From contig JBOFIJ010000006.1 in assembly GCA_051650105.1 (NCBI GenBank), positions 62,001 through 126,000 of the forward strand: a stretch of 64,000 nucleotides of DNA, read 5' to 3'. The DNA comes from CAMWXW01 sp051650105 (GTDB lineage Bacteria > Desulfobacterota > Desulfovibrionia > Desulfovibrionales > Desulfovibrionaceae). The notes beneath the pieces were generated by a model. That model was not told where the DNA came from, did no database searches, and saw nothing but the letters and a program-made list of their open reading frames with translations. Position numbers and translations under genes: made by a program. Of this stretch, positions 1 through 8,997 are shown piece by piece (the first letter of the stretch is position 1; the number at the start of each line of letters is the position of its first letter).

Positions 1-2200
1 GGAAAAAGGAAAATATATTAATAATTCCATAGCACAATTTACATTTGCTATTTTGGAAGAATATAACAGTACAATTCGTTTTATTATTCAAGAACGATAT
101 AATATAAATACACAATATATTGATAAAGATGCTTTTATTATCTTTGTAGCAGAGGGAAAAATTTCTCCGCAGTATTTAGCAGAGTATATTTATTCTGGAT
201 TTTCAGATCAATGTCTTGAAGTATGCAGGTATGTTCCAGAGGAATCTTCTGAAAATAAAAGAATATTTATTAAAAAAGACGTTAAGAAAGATTTTTCTTT
301 GGAGACTCTTCTAGAAATGTTTACAATTTCTGAAGATAAAGGGATACTTCCTTCTCCATATAGTGTTAAAGAAAAAACAACATTATTAACAAATATTTTG
401 GGGGATTCCGTTTATGATATAATAGAACACTGCGTTACATTGGAACCCAATTCATTTATTTGTCTTAATATAGGTCAGTTAACAACAGAAGAAGTTCTTT
501 GTCTTTTATGGGATGCTAGAGGAAATATTACTCATTTAGAGCTTTTTAATCTTAAAGATTGGTTGACACACACACATACTCATATTGAAAGTGTTAGTAA
601 ATTGCAATATGCTTTGAATACACAGGATATACAAGAGCTTAAACGTATTGTTCGCGGTATTGTGCAAGAAGTTGCCATATCTGAAGATGACAATAAAGAA
701 GAACGTTTGGCAATTCTTAATACTATTCTTGCAAGTACACCACAATTCTTACATTTTTATAGAGAAAAAACGTTGCAAGTTCAACTTGGAAGTGATTCTG
801 CAGGAGGAATTGATAGAGATTATAGTATGGGCTTTGTTTTCGAAGAAACTATACCGACTGTTAGGCATGACAAAGAAGATCGTTTTTTTGCAAAGATTCC
901 TGTACGTGCAAATTTAATACAGAAGGTAGAGTATAAAAAAAGAGAAGAGGGTTCTTTTTGGGATTCTAAAATAGGAACTCTTGTGAGGAAATTTCCTTTA
1001 TTGCCTCTATATGTTTTAGGAAGAGAGCAAAAGCATTATTGGTCTGTAGAGGGAGATTTATTTACTATTGTTCCTCAAGAACATGGGAATATTATAGGAA
1101 CTGGGCGCACAAATATAAGAAAAGGCAAATCTTCGAAAACAGTGTCTCAGATTTATAGAGATCTCAATACAAAACTTCTTATCTTTCTCAAAATTTGTGT
1201 TGCATTATTATTTGCCTATACAACGTTTAAACTTACTCAAGAAAACCCTATTTTACAAGATCTTGGCGGAGTATTATGGCTTAGTATTTCTGTATGTAGT
1301 GGTATTTCTCAAATTGTATATGCTATTGGTTTTGAAAAACATAGTTTGGTAAAAAAAAGAGAATATCTTATTCCTTCTCGTTTTGCAGATGTTTTGCTAG
1401 GCACTGGTCTTAGTGTGTTTATTATTGAGTATCTTTTGCGATACTTATTGTTGCAGAATACATTTCATATTAATAGTGCATCGCACCCTTTTCTTGTTTT
1501 TTGTATACTTGGGGTATCGTCATCTTCAATACTTCTGTTCTTTGCACGTATCAGAGGATTATCTAGAAAAATTGCTACTGTGCAGGCCTTTAGGGTATTA
1601 GTTTCTGTACCTCTCGCTATAGTGTACCAATTTGTTTTTCTTTGGATATTGCGATACTGTGAGGTTCATAATGCAGATGCTATAGTTTCTTCTATGACAA
1701 CTATTATTTCTAAACTAGCCTCAGATACTTTTGTGGGTACTGTTGTTGCCATTATATTGAAGCATGGGTATATTACCACAAGAAAATGGGATTATAGAAA
1801 GAGTTTGAATGCATTATGGGAATATATCAATACTTTGGAAGAATTGTATCCAGAGAAAGATATTGCATTTTTGCTACAACAGCCTGCTGTTTTTATTAGA
1901 TTGATGAAAGAAGAACAAAATGAGTTATTGCGTTCTCTTTATATTAGTCTTTTAGATATCTTTTATTTTTGGTACTATAAACCGAGATCGCATAGAGCTC
2001 TTAAAATGCTTATTGCTACTATGTCTTCTGGAGAAAGAAAATCATTATCTAATATTGTTGTCTTGCTTGGTTTTTTGAAAGATAATATTGATGACCTTTC
2101 TTTTGGAGGAGAAAAACCAGAAAATTATAATAAGTTTTGTAAATTTTATATTAGGTACCACCAAATATTTATAAAAGATATTCAAAAAATACTTGCGTAG
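1..2200 (+). CDS. Large membrane protein of unknown function (5' end outside window)
   Basis: The reading frame is open from the first bases, so the true start probably lies upstream; a TTG at 53 is the first possible start inside the window and has no clear ribosome binding site. About 730 residues are visible. The first half (to about nt 1150) is hydrophilic and looks soluble. Five or six hydrophobic segments follow between about nt 1170 and 1770, including runs such as LLIFLKICVALLFAY and SVFIIEYLLRYLLL, and then a roughly 140-residue helical tail. I recognise no family motif. A cytoplasmic domain joined to a polytopic membrane domain suggests a sensor, transporter or secretion accessory protein, but the sequence does not decide this. 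A hairpin terminator follows at 2274. Confidence 0.8.
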   Translation, partial: EKGKYINNSIAQFTFAILEEYNSTIRFIIQERYNINTQYIDKDAFIIFVAEGKISPQYLAEYIYSGFSDQCLEVCRYVPEESSENKRIFIKKDVKKDFSLETLLEMFTISEDKGILPSPYSVKEKTTLLTNILGDSVYDIIEHCVTLEPNSFICLNIGQLTTEEVLCLLWDARGNITHLELFNLKDWLTHTHTHIESVSKLQYALNTQDIQELKRIVRGIVQEVAISEDDNKEERLAILNTILASTPQFLHFYREKTLQVQLGSDSAGGIDRDYSMGFVFEETIPTVRHDKEDRFFAKIPVRANLIQKVEYKKREEGSFWDSKIGTLVRKFPLLPLYVLGREQKHYWSVEGDLFTIVPQEHGNIIGTGRTNIRKGKSSKTVSQIYRDLNTKLLIFLKICVALLFAYTTFKLTQENPILQDLGGVLWLSISVCSGISQIVYAIGFEKHSLVKKREYLIPSRFADVLLGTGLSVFIIEYLLRYLLLQNTFHINSASHPFLVFCILGVSSSSILLFFARIRGLSRKIATVQAFRVLVSVPLAIVYQFVFLWILRYCEVHNADAIVSSMTTIISKLASDTFVGTVVAIILKHGYITTRKWDYRKSLNALWEYINTLEELYPEKDIAFLLQQPAVFIRLMKEEQNELLRSLYISLLDIFYFWYYKPRSHRALKMLIATMSSGERKSLSNIVVLLGFLKDNIDDLSFGGEKPENYNKFCKFYIRYHQIFIKDIQKILA

Positions 2201-2273
2201 TTCATATAAGTGTTAGCTTTGAAGAAAGCAAAAGAATATAAATTTTAGCACAATAAATATAATAAGGAATATT

Positions 2274-2320
2274 ACTATATATACTATTTTTACTTCTTTC
2301 AGAGTATACATAGTATTTTT
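2274..2320 (+). terminator. AT-rich hairpin terminator after the membrane protein gene
   Basis: A 12-bp stem (ACTATATATACT at 2274-2285 with AGTATACATAGT at 2303-2314, one mismatch) is followed by ATTTTTT. It lies 74 bp after the stop at 2200 and between convergent genes. Confidence 0.55.
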
Positions 2321-2416
2321 TGAAAGAATTGTTGTAGAAATAGCTATCATTATATATTTTCTTTATCTATCGTATAATAAAGGGCTTATCCATTTTATAT
2401 ATGTGTGGCAGGATTA

Positions 2417-3199
2417 TTATGTGCCTCCCTTTCCTATAGAGGCTATAAGGGCAGATAGATCAAGAATAAAGCGTTCAATTTCTCCTGTAAGAATACCAAA
2501 AAGGAGTGTGAGGAAAAGAAGGCCTACACCTATTTTTATAGGAAAACCAAACATGAGTAGGTTCATTGTTGGATTTGCTTTCCCTATAAGAGCTAAAGAA
2601 AGATCAATAAGTAAAATTGCAACAAAAACAGGAGCAGATATTTTTAATGCAGTGGAAAAAATACTAGAACTTAATGTAAGAACGTCTGCTCCTAAATGCC
2701 CTGTTATAACAAATTTACCAACTGGAACATACACAAAAGAATCCGCAAGTGCTTTTATAAGAATGAGATGGCCGTTCATAAGTAAAAATACTACTATACT
2801 TAAACTTGTGAAAAAATTTGTCAGTACACCAGAGGTTATTCCGAAAGTGGGATCTAACGTCTGAGCCATAGAAAAACCCATTTGACCACTTAGAAATTCT
2901 ACGCCTGTTCTTATACCTGTGAACAGAAAATTGATGCATAAACTTATGCTAAGCCCTAAAAGAAGTTCTTGCACTATAAGAAGAATCATATGTAGTGATG
3001 TAAAATTTTCTATTCCTTGTATAGGCAGGTTTGCATAGCGAAGAAATACAAAAGAGAGCAGAAGAACAATCGCTCCTTTTAGTGCTTTTGGTAAATAGCT
3101 ACCATCAAAAAACGGAAGCATAAATAATACTATACTTAAACGTATTACTATTAACAATAAATGTTGAGCTTCTGAAACTGTTATTGGCAGAGTGAGCAT
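2417..3199 (-). CDS. fliR: FliR, flagellar type III export gate component
   Basis: A 260-residue, very hydrophobic protein of normal FliR length with about six membrane segments. It contains the family-like stretch GVEFLSGQMGFSMAQ followed by LDPTFG. FliR forms the export gate with FliP and FliQ in the inner membrane, through which flagellar rod, hook and filament subunits are secreted. The ATG at 3199 is preferred because GAAGGA lies just before it; an upstream TTG at 3214 would add five residues. The gene starts 24 bp after hflX on the same strand, so the two are probably co-transcribed. FliR and virulence-type SctT are homologous; the flagellar assignment is favoured but there are no other export genes in the window to confirm it. 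Confidence 0.85.
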   Translation of the reverse strand: MLTLPITVSEAQHLLLIVIRLSIVLFMLPFFDGSYLPKALKGAIVLLLSFVFLRYANLPIQGIENFTSLHMILLIVQELLLGLSISLCINFLFTGIRTGVEFLSGQMGFSMAQTLDPTFGITSGVLTNFFTSLSIVVFLLMNGHLILIKALADSFVYVPVGKFVITGHLGADVLTLSSSIFSTALKISAPVFVAILLIDLSLALIGKANPTMNLLMFGFPIKIGVGLLFLTLLFGILTGEIERFILDLSALIASIGKGGT

Positions 3200-3223
3200 A
3201 CATCCTTCATGCAAAAAATATTC

Positions 3224-4843
3224 TTAAAAACGTATTGCCTTTTGTATGTAGGGAAGTTCTTTTGCAATATAGTGTATCAATTCTTTTTTGCCTTCAGATG
3301 TTTTTGCTGAAATAAAAAGACTTCTTGGATATTGTTGAATACAAAAATGCTTTTGCCCTTCTGTAGCACTGTCACATTTATTAAAAATTATACAGCGTGG
3401 AAGATGAATAAGATCCATTTGTGTTAAAATATCTTCTACAGAACTAATATGTTCTTGCATATGTGGGTGTGTCATATCAACAACGTGAAGTAGTATTGTG
3501 GAAGAGTATAGTTCTTCTAATGTTGACATAAATGCAAGAAGTAATTCTTTTGGTAAATTCCTTATAAAGCCCACTGTATCTGCCAAAAGGATTGTTTCTT
3601 GTGCACTAAGATACCATTGTCGTATTGTGGGTTCTAATGTTGCAAAAAGTTTATCCTCCACTGGAATTGTTGACTGTGTGAGCATATTTAGCAAACTGGA
3701 TTTCCCAGAATTTGTGTATCCTACTAAAGAAGCGACAATCTGGCTATTAGATGCCCGGTGTGCTCTTCTCGATTCTCTTCTTAAAGAAAGAAGATGCAAT
3801 TCTTTATTCAAAGATGTTATTCGTTCTTTTATTTTCCGTCTATCTAGTTCCAATTTACTTTCTCCAGCTCCTTTTGCTCCTATACCTCCTCCTATTCTAT
3901 CTAGTGCTTTTCCTTGTCCTAAAAGGGCGCTTTGTTCATAAGATAATTGTGCTATTTCAACTTGTACTTTACCTTCTTTAGTATGAGCATTTTTTGAGAA
4001 TATTTCTAAAATTAACTGTGTTCTATCAATAACTGTTCGGTCAGTTACTTTTGAAAGGTTCATTCGCTGACTTGCAGATAATTCACCATCAAAAAGTAAA
4101 AGATCAGCATTATGTTGTAGTGCTAAGATTTCTAATTCTGCTAATTTATCTTTACTTAAGGTGTGTGGTTGAGATCTTTTCTTTATTCTTTGTATCATAT
4201 ACGCAGGTGTTGATAATGAAAGGCTTTTAGCTATTTCACGTAGTTCTTGAATATGATATTCTTGTATTTCTTTTGGGGCAGTGTCTACACTTATAAGAAT
4301 TGCTGTGCTTGTGCTTATGTTTGTGTGTTTTGCAGATAATGTCGATTCTATTTCTTGAGGTGAAGGAATATGGTCTTCTTTATAGCCTGTTAAGGATGTG
4401 GGTGGATATATATGAAATGTATTTGTATTCGATAAATGGGCGCATTGTATTTGATGTGGAGTGCCTTCTTTGGTCATTGTAAGCACTGTGCAATAATCTA
4501 GACGTAAGAAGAGTAAATCCATTAAATCTTCTTGTGTCAATAGTTCATCATTAAGGTGTGTGTGAAGTAAGCGCAGGCCTCGTAAGCGATTTTTGGCTGT
4601 TCTTTGTACTGGGAGCTCTGGAATAAGGATGCTTGTGTGGTTTCCAATAATAACAAAAAGAACATTGCCTTTTCTGTCTATAATAAGCCCAATTTGTCTT
4701 TTTAATTCTTTAGAATGGTGAAGGAGTACATTAGCTTGTTCTTGTGTACAAAATGCACCTGTTGTATATGTTTCTTTATATAATTTTTCAAGTTCTTGTC
4801 GTTGACTTCTTTTTATATTATTTACAATACCTTCTATATTCAT
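3224..4843 (-). CDS. hflX: HflX, ribosome-associated GTPase
   Basis: A 539-residue GTPase of the Obg/HflX class. HflX binds the 50S subunit and can split stalled or stressed 70S ribosomes. The G1 motif GYTNSGKSSLLN is near residue 374, DTVGF (G3) near 420 and NKCD (G4) near 488. The glycine-rich linker preceding the G domain (GQGKALDRIGGGIGAKGAGE) is typical of the family. The N-terminal extension makes it longer than E. coli HflX (about 430 residues), as I recall for Desulfovibrio homologues. The start at 4843 (MNIEG) fits that family start better than an in-frame ATG at 4861; neither has a strong ribosome binding site. It lies 24 bp upstream of fliR. Confidence 0.93.
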   Translation of the reverse strand: MNIEGIVNNIKRSQRQELEKLYKETYTTGAFCTQEQANVLLHHSKELKRQIGLIIDRKGNVLFVIIGNHTSILIPELPVQRTAKNRLRGLRLLHTHLNDELLTQEDLMDLLFLRLDYCTVLTMTKEGTPHQIQCAHLSNTNTFHIYPPTSLTGYKEDHIPSPQEIESTLSAKHTNISTSTAILISVDTAPKEIQEYHIQELREIAKSLSLSTPAYMIQRIKKRSQPHTLSKDKLAELEILALQHNADLLLFDGELSASQRMNLSKVTDRTVIDRTQLILEIFSKNAHTKEGKVQVEIAQLSYEQSALLGQGKALDRIGGGIGAKGAGESKLELDRRKIKERITSLNKELHLLSLRRESRRAHRASNSQIVASLVGYTNSGKSSLLNMLTQSTIPVEDKLFATLEPTIRQWYLSAQETILLADTVGFIRNLPKELLLAFMSTLEELYSSTILLHVVDMTHPHMQEHISSVEDILTQMDLIHLPRCIIFNKCDSATEGQKHFCIQQYPRSLFISAKTSEGKKELIHYIAKELPYIQKAIRF

Positions 4844-5283
4844 ACTTATAGCATAGCACATTTTTATGTATAGTAAAAGAACTGTTCATATAAAGGGTAT
4901 ATTATGATTAAGAATAATATAAGCAATACGTGGATAATGATGTGTTTTTATGGAATAAATTATGGAGGATAGATAAAAGAATAAAGACGGTGCACTGTAT
5001 CATAAGAGATATAGTTCTACTGTAGATGCCTTTGTGAGAATTTTGTGTACAGTACTTGTGTTAGGTATGTTTATTTTGTTGGTCAATAAGAGTTATAAAA
5101 ATATGTTAGGTGGTATTGCATATAATTTGTTTTTTAGAGTGTGTAGTTGAGGATACATTCTGTACTATATTCATAAAAAGGGGAAGAAGTTAAGATAGGA
5201 AGTGTGATAAAAAAATAGAGTGATATATGAGGAGAAGAAGAGAAACAGTGCTTTTTATTATTTTATAATAAGAGAAATATATT
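4844..5283. other. Intergenic region without convincing genes
   Basis: AT-rich sequence between the hflX start and the hairpin of the sdhE remnant. No open frame with a ribosome binding site and no RNA gene was recognised. Any hflX promoter should lie near 4845-4900 but no clear -35/-10 pair stands out. Confidence 0.5.
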
Positions 5284-5327
5284 GGGAAAGAATACATATT
5301 TTTCATGTATTCATACATACTTTTCCC
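5284..5327 (-). terminator. Hairpin downstream of the sdhE remnant
   Basis: GAATACAT (5290-5297) pairs with ATGTATTC (5305-5312), and GGGAAA (5284-5289) can pair with the TTTTCCC at 5321-5327 across a small bulge. It sits directly after the stop codon of the decayed sdhE 3' end, so it may be the terminator of the lost copy. The U-tract is weak. Confidence 0.35.
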
Positions 5328-5331
5328 ATTA

Positions 5332-5400
5332 TGCTATTTTAGGTAAAGAATCCTTTATACCAATAAGGTATGTTGAAAGCCCAAGAATTTTTCTTGTTCA
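5332..5400 (-). pseudogene. Decayed duplicate of the sdhE C-terminus
   Basis: On the minus strand this reads, after a stop codon, TRKILGLSTYLIGIKDSLP then KIA and a stop. The intact sdhE ends TEKELGLSRHVVSAKDFLT then KIA and a stop. The alignment is gap-free, with shared L-G-L-S, K-D, L and K-I-A positions, and the Cys before the threonine has become TGA. Only about 22 codons survive. The remnant lies about 60 bp beyond the intact gene's stop, past its terminator, and implies a tandem duplication of which almost all of the second copy has been lost. Confidence 0.8.
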
Positions 5401-5401
5401 G

Positions 5402-5434
5402 AATAAATAAAAAGAGGGCATTAATATACCCTCT
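5402..5434 (-). terminator. Rho-independent terminator of sdhABE
   Basis: On the minus strand, AGAGGG, a 10-nt loop and CCCTCT are followed by TTTTTATTT. It starts about 27 bp after the sdhE stop. Confidence 0.8.
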
Positions 5435-5460
5435 CTTATTCTGAGTGATAAGTATGACAT

Positions 5461-6324
5461 CTATGCTATTTTAGTTAAAAAATCCTTTGCAGAAACAACA
5501 TGTCTTGAAAGCCCAAGCTCTTTTTCTGTACAATCTAGAGCAAGACCTATCATTTGTGTTAAATAGAGAATTGGCATAATTTTTCCTTCAGATGATGTGA
5601 GATATGTTGGTTGATTCATATCTAATTGCATCTGACAAAGGGGACAAGGGGTTACTATAAAATCGGCACCAGAGGCAATAGCAGCGTCTGCTGTAATATT
5701 ATTCATTTTTTTTACTTGAATTTCTGCTGGGAATACCGCGTGAAAACCACAACATTTTAGACGTTCTCTATAATCTATTGGAGTGGCTCCTAGTAGGCTT
5801 ATCAACTCTTCTAATGCGGTTGGTCTATACTGTTGGTGTTTATCTACACCTTCAGAACGAAGAGTGTGGCATCCATAAAAAGGTGCAATGTTCAAGGAGG
5901 ATAATGTTTTTACCATAGCATTTTTAATATCATCTTTCCTTTTTACAAGTTCCCACAATATGTGAGTAACAGTTGTTGTACCATTATATTGAATGTCTGC
6001 ATCTCGTAGGTTTCCATTAATTTCAGTTCTTCTTTTTTCGTTATCTAAATCTTTACGAGCTCCAGAAAGTACCATTGAACATGTACTACATGCTGTAATA
6101 AGTGGTAGACCCATTTTTTCTGCAAGTGCTAAATTCCTTGCATTCACTGTTAGTGCAGTTTCTTGGTCTATATCCTGAACATGTGTTGCACCACAACAGC
6201 TCCAACCATCTATTTCTATAAGTTCTATTCCTAGTTTTTTTGCAACTGCAAAGGTAGCTGTTTTGGCTTCTTTAGAGGCAGCTTCTAGCACACAGCCTGG
6301 GAAAAATGCAAATGTATTATTCAT
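5461..6324 (-). CDS. sdhE: Succinate dehydrogenase/fumarate reductase CCG-domain subunit (SdhE/HdrB-like)
   Basis: A 287-residue protein with two cysteine-rich CCG domains. The first has FFPGC, SCCG and CSTC; the second has YGCH, KCCG and CPLC. This is the pattern of heterodisulfide reductase subunit B and of the membrane-associated E subunit of type-E succinate:quinone oxidoreductases. These domains usually bind a non-cubane [4Fe-4S] cluster and pass electrons between the iron-sulfur subunit and a quinone or thiol partner. The gene overlaps the end of sdhB by 8 bp, so the three genes form one operon. It has no transmembrane segment. A conserved terminator follows, and a decayed copy of this gene's 3' end lies just beyond it. 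Confidence 0.9.
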   Translation of the reverse strand: MNNTFAFFPGCVLEAASKEAKTATFAVAKKLGIELIEIDGWSCCGATHVQDIDQETALTVNARNLALAEKMGLPLITACSTCSMVLSGARKDLDNEKRRTEINGNLRDADIQYNGTTTVTHILWELVKRKDDIKNAMVKTLSSLNIAPFYGCHTLRSEGVDKHQQYRPTALEELISLLGATPIDYRERLKCCGFHAVFPAEIQVKKMNNITADAAIASGADFIVTPCPLCQMQLDMNQPTYLTSSEGKIMPILYLTQMIGLALDCTEKELGLSRHVVSAKDFLTKIA

Positions 6325-7279
6325 GGACTTTTTCTCCTTTCTTCATGGAAGAATGCACTATATGTGCTAGTTCATCATGCCCTGTTACTTTTGTATGAAA
6401 GAATAGCTCCATAGGGTTTACCTTACCGCGTAGTAAAAGACGCAAAGCAAGAATGCTGCGTTTAAGAACAGCTATTCTTTCCGTCCGCAATAACAGCTTT
6501 GTTTCATTTAATCTGCCTCCGTGTTGCAAATCTGTTAAGAATGCATGGGCATGTCTCGACCCTAAATTATTTCGCACACCTTGTTTTATTGTTATTGATC
6601 TCAGTATAGAAATTCTGTTCGCAGGTTTTATATGTTTTGGACACTTCACACATTCAAAACAGCGTACACAATTCCATAAACCACCCTCTAGCGCGGGTGT
6701 GCCGTGTATCATAGGGTCTGCACTACGAGAATCAGAAGCGTTACGTTCTGCTTGAACAAAGTTAAAAGGTTCTAAAAATGAATCTTTATCAGTTGCTAGT
6801 GCTGTGCATTCTGATGCACATACTCCGCATAAAATACAATCCCATTGTAATGCTATTTTTTCTAAATTTTCCTCGCTTTGTTTACAGCCTTCTTTGATTG
6901 TGAATTCAGATTTTGGCCTTAGTGTTGGTTTGGTTTTTTTTAATCTTTCCAATTTATCATCCCACTCTACAACCAAATCACTAATAACTGTAAAGTTACC
7001 CATAGGGCCTATTTTAAAATGTGTTGTGTCAAAATATTCCATAAGTTCTTCCATTCTTGTATCGCATGCAAGAAAGGCATTGCCATTCACTCGTACTCCA
7101 CATGCACCACATATTGCTGCTCTGCACGCGGCTGTAAAATTTAATGTGGGGTCTAAATTCTCTTTTATAAAGAATAGCTGTGAGAGCAGTGTTTTTTTTG
7201 GTTCATATACTAATTCATAGTCTTGAGTATATTTTTTTGTTCCATCGAAACGATCTATTGTAAAAAGTATTTTTTCCAT
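6317..7279 (-). CDS. sdhB: Succinate dehydrogenase/fumarate reductase iron-sulfur subunit
   Basis: A 320-residue electron-transfer subunit that carries electrons between the flavoprotein and the CCG subunit. Cys52, Cys57, Cys60 and Cys72 (CRAAICGACG...AC) form the plant-type [2Fe-2S] site. C148xxC151xxC154xxxC158 (CILCGVCASEC) and the run CVRCFECVKCP (204-214) supply ligands for the [4Fe-4S] and third clusters. It is longer than classical SdhB (about 240 residues) because of a C-terminal extension of about 80 residues, which is common in type-E enzymes. The start codon overlaps the sdhA stop (TAATG) and the end overlaps sdhE by 8 bp, so translation of the three is probably coupled. Confidence 0.93.
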   Translation of the reverse strand: MEKILFTIDRFDGTKKYTQDYELVYEPKKTLLSQLFFIKENLDPTLNFTAACRAAICGACGVRVNGNAFLACDTRMEELMEYFDTTHFKIGPMGNFTVISDLVVEWDDKLERLKKTKPTLRPKSEFTIKEGCKQSEENLEKIALQWDCILCGVCASECTALATDKDSFLEPFNFVQAERNASDSRSADPMIHGTPALEGGLWNCVRCFECVKCPKHIKPANRISILRSITIKQGVRNNLGSRHAHAFLTDLQHGGRLNETKLLLRTERIAVLKRSILALRLLLRGKVNPMELFFHTKVTGHDELAHIVHSSMKKGEKVHE

Positions 7280-8997
7280 TAATATGTCCGCTCCTGTGGT
7301 TGGAAATTTGTTATAATCACTGGAGAATAATCTAGTGTCAAGGATTCGTCTTCAGAACATGATATAAGAGTGTGCTTCATGAAGTCTGTATCATTTCTTT
7401 TCACAAAATCTGTTCTAGAATGTGCTCCTCTTGATTCTTTTCGTGACATAGCTCCAAGAGCGACACATCGACCTATAAGAGATAAGTTTTGCAATTCTAA
7501 ATAATCTGTTAATGCAGTATTGTAAATGGGATTTGAATTACCAATTCCTACCGTTTTGGCCTCTTCAGCAAGAGTGTCAAATTCTAATACTGCCTTGTCC
7601 AAACTTTCTTGTGTTCTAAATACACCAAGCAATGAACTTGAAAGAGCACTCATTTTTTGTCTAAGTTCATGAATACGTGGCCCAGAACCTACTGGTCTTG
7701 AATATAATGCAGTTATGGTATCTTGCCATTGTTTTTTCTTTTTATCCATACAAGCCGATGCCGTAGGGGTTTTATTTGCAAGGGCATATGCACCTGCTGC
7801 TTTACCAGCCCATTGTCCTGAAACAGTCGCTCCTGCTAATGAGTTACCTCCTAATCTATTTGCACCATGCAGTGAAGCACACGCACATTCTCCAGCTGCG
7901 AAGAGACCTGGTATAGATGTCATACATTCTATGCGTTTATCCATGTGAATACCGCCCATAGTATAGTGTGCTGTTGGTGCTATTGGAAGTGGATCTGTTA
8001 TTAAATCTATACCTTCAAAGAGAAGGCCTGCATGTCGTATTTGTGGTAATCTTTCCATTATTTTATCTCTACCTAAATGCCGTAAATCGATATGAACATA
8101 GCCTTCAGCTCCATCCATCCATCCTCTGCCTTCTAGAATTTCTGTTGTAATGGCTCTAGCAACAACATCCCTTGGTGCCAATTCCATTTTTTCTTTGGCA
8201 TAGTTAGACATGAATCGATCGCCTTTATTGTTAATGAGATGGCCACCTTCTCCGCGAGCTGCTTCTGTTATGAGAACACCACCATGAAATACACCTGTTG
8301 GATGAAACTGGATAAACTCAGGGTCCTTCATAGGAATGCCCGCACGAAGAGCAACCGCTGTTCCGTCTCCTGTACTTGTATAGGGAGTGCTTGTTCTTGC
8401 GGTATATAATCTTGCATATCCTCCTGTTGCAATAACTGTTGCAGAGGCAAATATTGAATAGATCTCTCCTGTTTTTATATTTCTTGCTATAATACCTTTA
8501 CAAATACCATCTTCTATGCATAAATCGAGTAATTGTGTATCTGAGATAATGTTGATATTGGATTCTAATGCCTTATTAAAAACACTAAAGAGGAGCATAT
8601 GTCCTGTTTTGTCTGATGAAAAATTTGTACGAGGAAATTGCTGACCGCCCATCATTCTTGCTGCTATAGAGCCATTTTTTGTTCTATTAAATGGTAGACC
8701 CCAATATTCTACTTCATGAAGTCTGTCGGTTACAGAAGCAACAAAACTTTCTACTGCATCTTGATCACAGAGATAGTCTCCCCCTTTTATTGTGTCAAAG
8801 GCATGTTTTTCCCAACTGTCTTCTTTAAAGTTTGTTACTGCATTTATACCACCTTCTGCCATACATGTGGCAGAGCGTTTAGGCATTGTTTTTGTTATAA
8901 GCCCAACCCGTAAGCTAGGGTTTTGTGTTGCAGCTTCAATTGCTGCCCGTAAACCTCCAGCACCAGATCCAATAATGAGTACGTCGTATGCTTGCAT
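7279..8997 (-). CDS. sdhA: Succinate dehydrogenase/fumarate reductase flavoprotein subunit
   Basis: A 572-residue FAD enzyme interconverting succinate and fumarate. The dinucleotide fold is DVLIIGSGAGGLRAA, and the active-site segment HPTGVFHGG followed by TEAARGEGG matches FrdA/SdhA. HYTMGGI and the LGGNSLAGATVSG region complete the FAD-binding and capping architecture. Unusually, the position of the His that holds FAD covalently (RSHT in E. coli FrdA, His44) is alanine here (KRSATCMAEGG, Ala43), so FAD is presumably bound non-covalently. The ATG at 8997 has a GGAG seven bases upstream; an earlier TTG at 9027 is less likely. It is first in the sdhABE operon, and no membrane cytochrome b gene accompanies it. 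Confidence 0.95.
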   Translation of the reverse strand: MQAYDVLIIGSGAGGLRAAIEAATQNPSLRVGLITKTMPKRSATCMAEGGINAVTNFKEDSWEKHAFDTIKGGDYLCDQDAVESFVASVTDRLHEVEYWGLPFNRTKNGSIAARMMGGQQFPRTNFSSDKTGHMLLFSVFNKALESNINIISDTQLLDLCIEDGICKGIIARNIKTGEIYSIFASATVIATGGYARLYTARTSTPYTSTGDGTAVALRAGIPMKDPEFIQFHPTGVFHGGVLITEAARGEGGHLINNKGDRFMSNYAKEKMELAPRDVVARAITTEILEGRGWMDGAEGYVHIDLRHLGRDKIMERLPQIRHAGLLFEGIDLITDPLPIAPTAHYTMGGIHMDKRIECMTSIPGLFAAGECACASLHGANRLGGNSLAGATVSGQWAGKAAGAYALANKTPTASACMDKKKKQWQDTITALYSRPVGSGPRIHELRQKMSALSSSLLGVFRTQESLDKAVLEFDTLAEEAKTVGIGNSNPIYNTALTDYLELQNLSLIGRCVALGAMSRKESRGAHSRTDFVKRNDTDFMKHTLISCSEDESLTLDYSPVIITNFQPQERTY

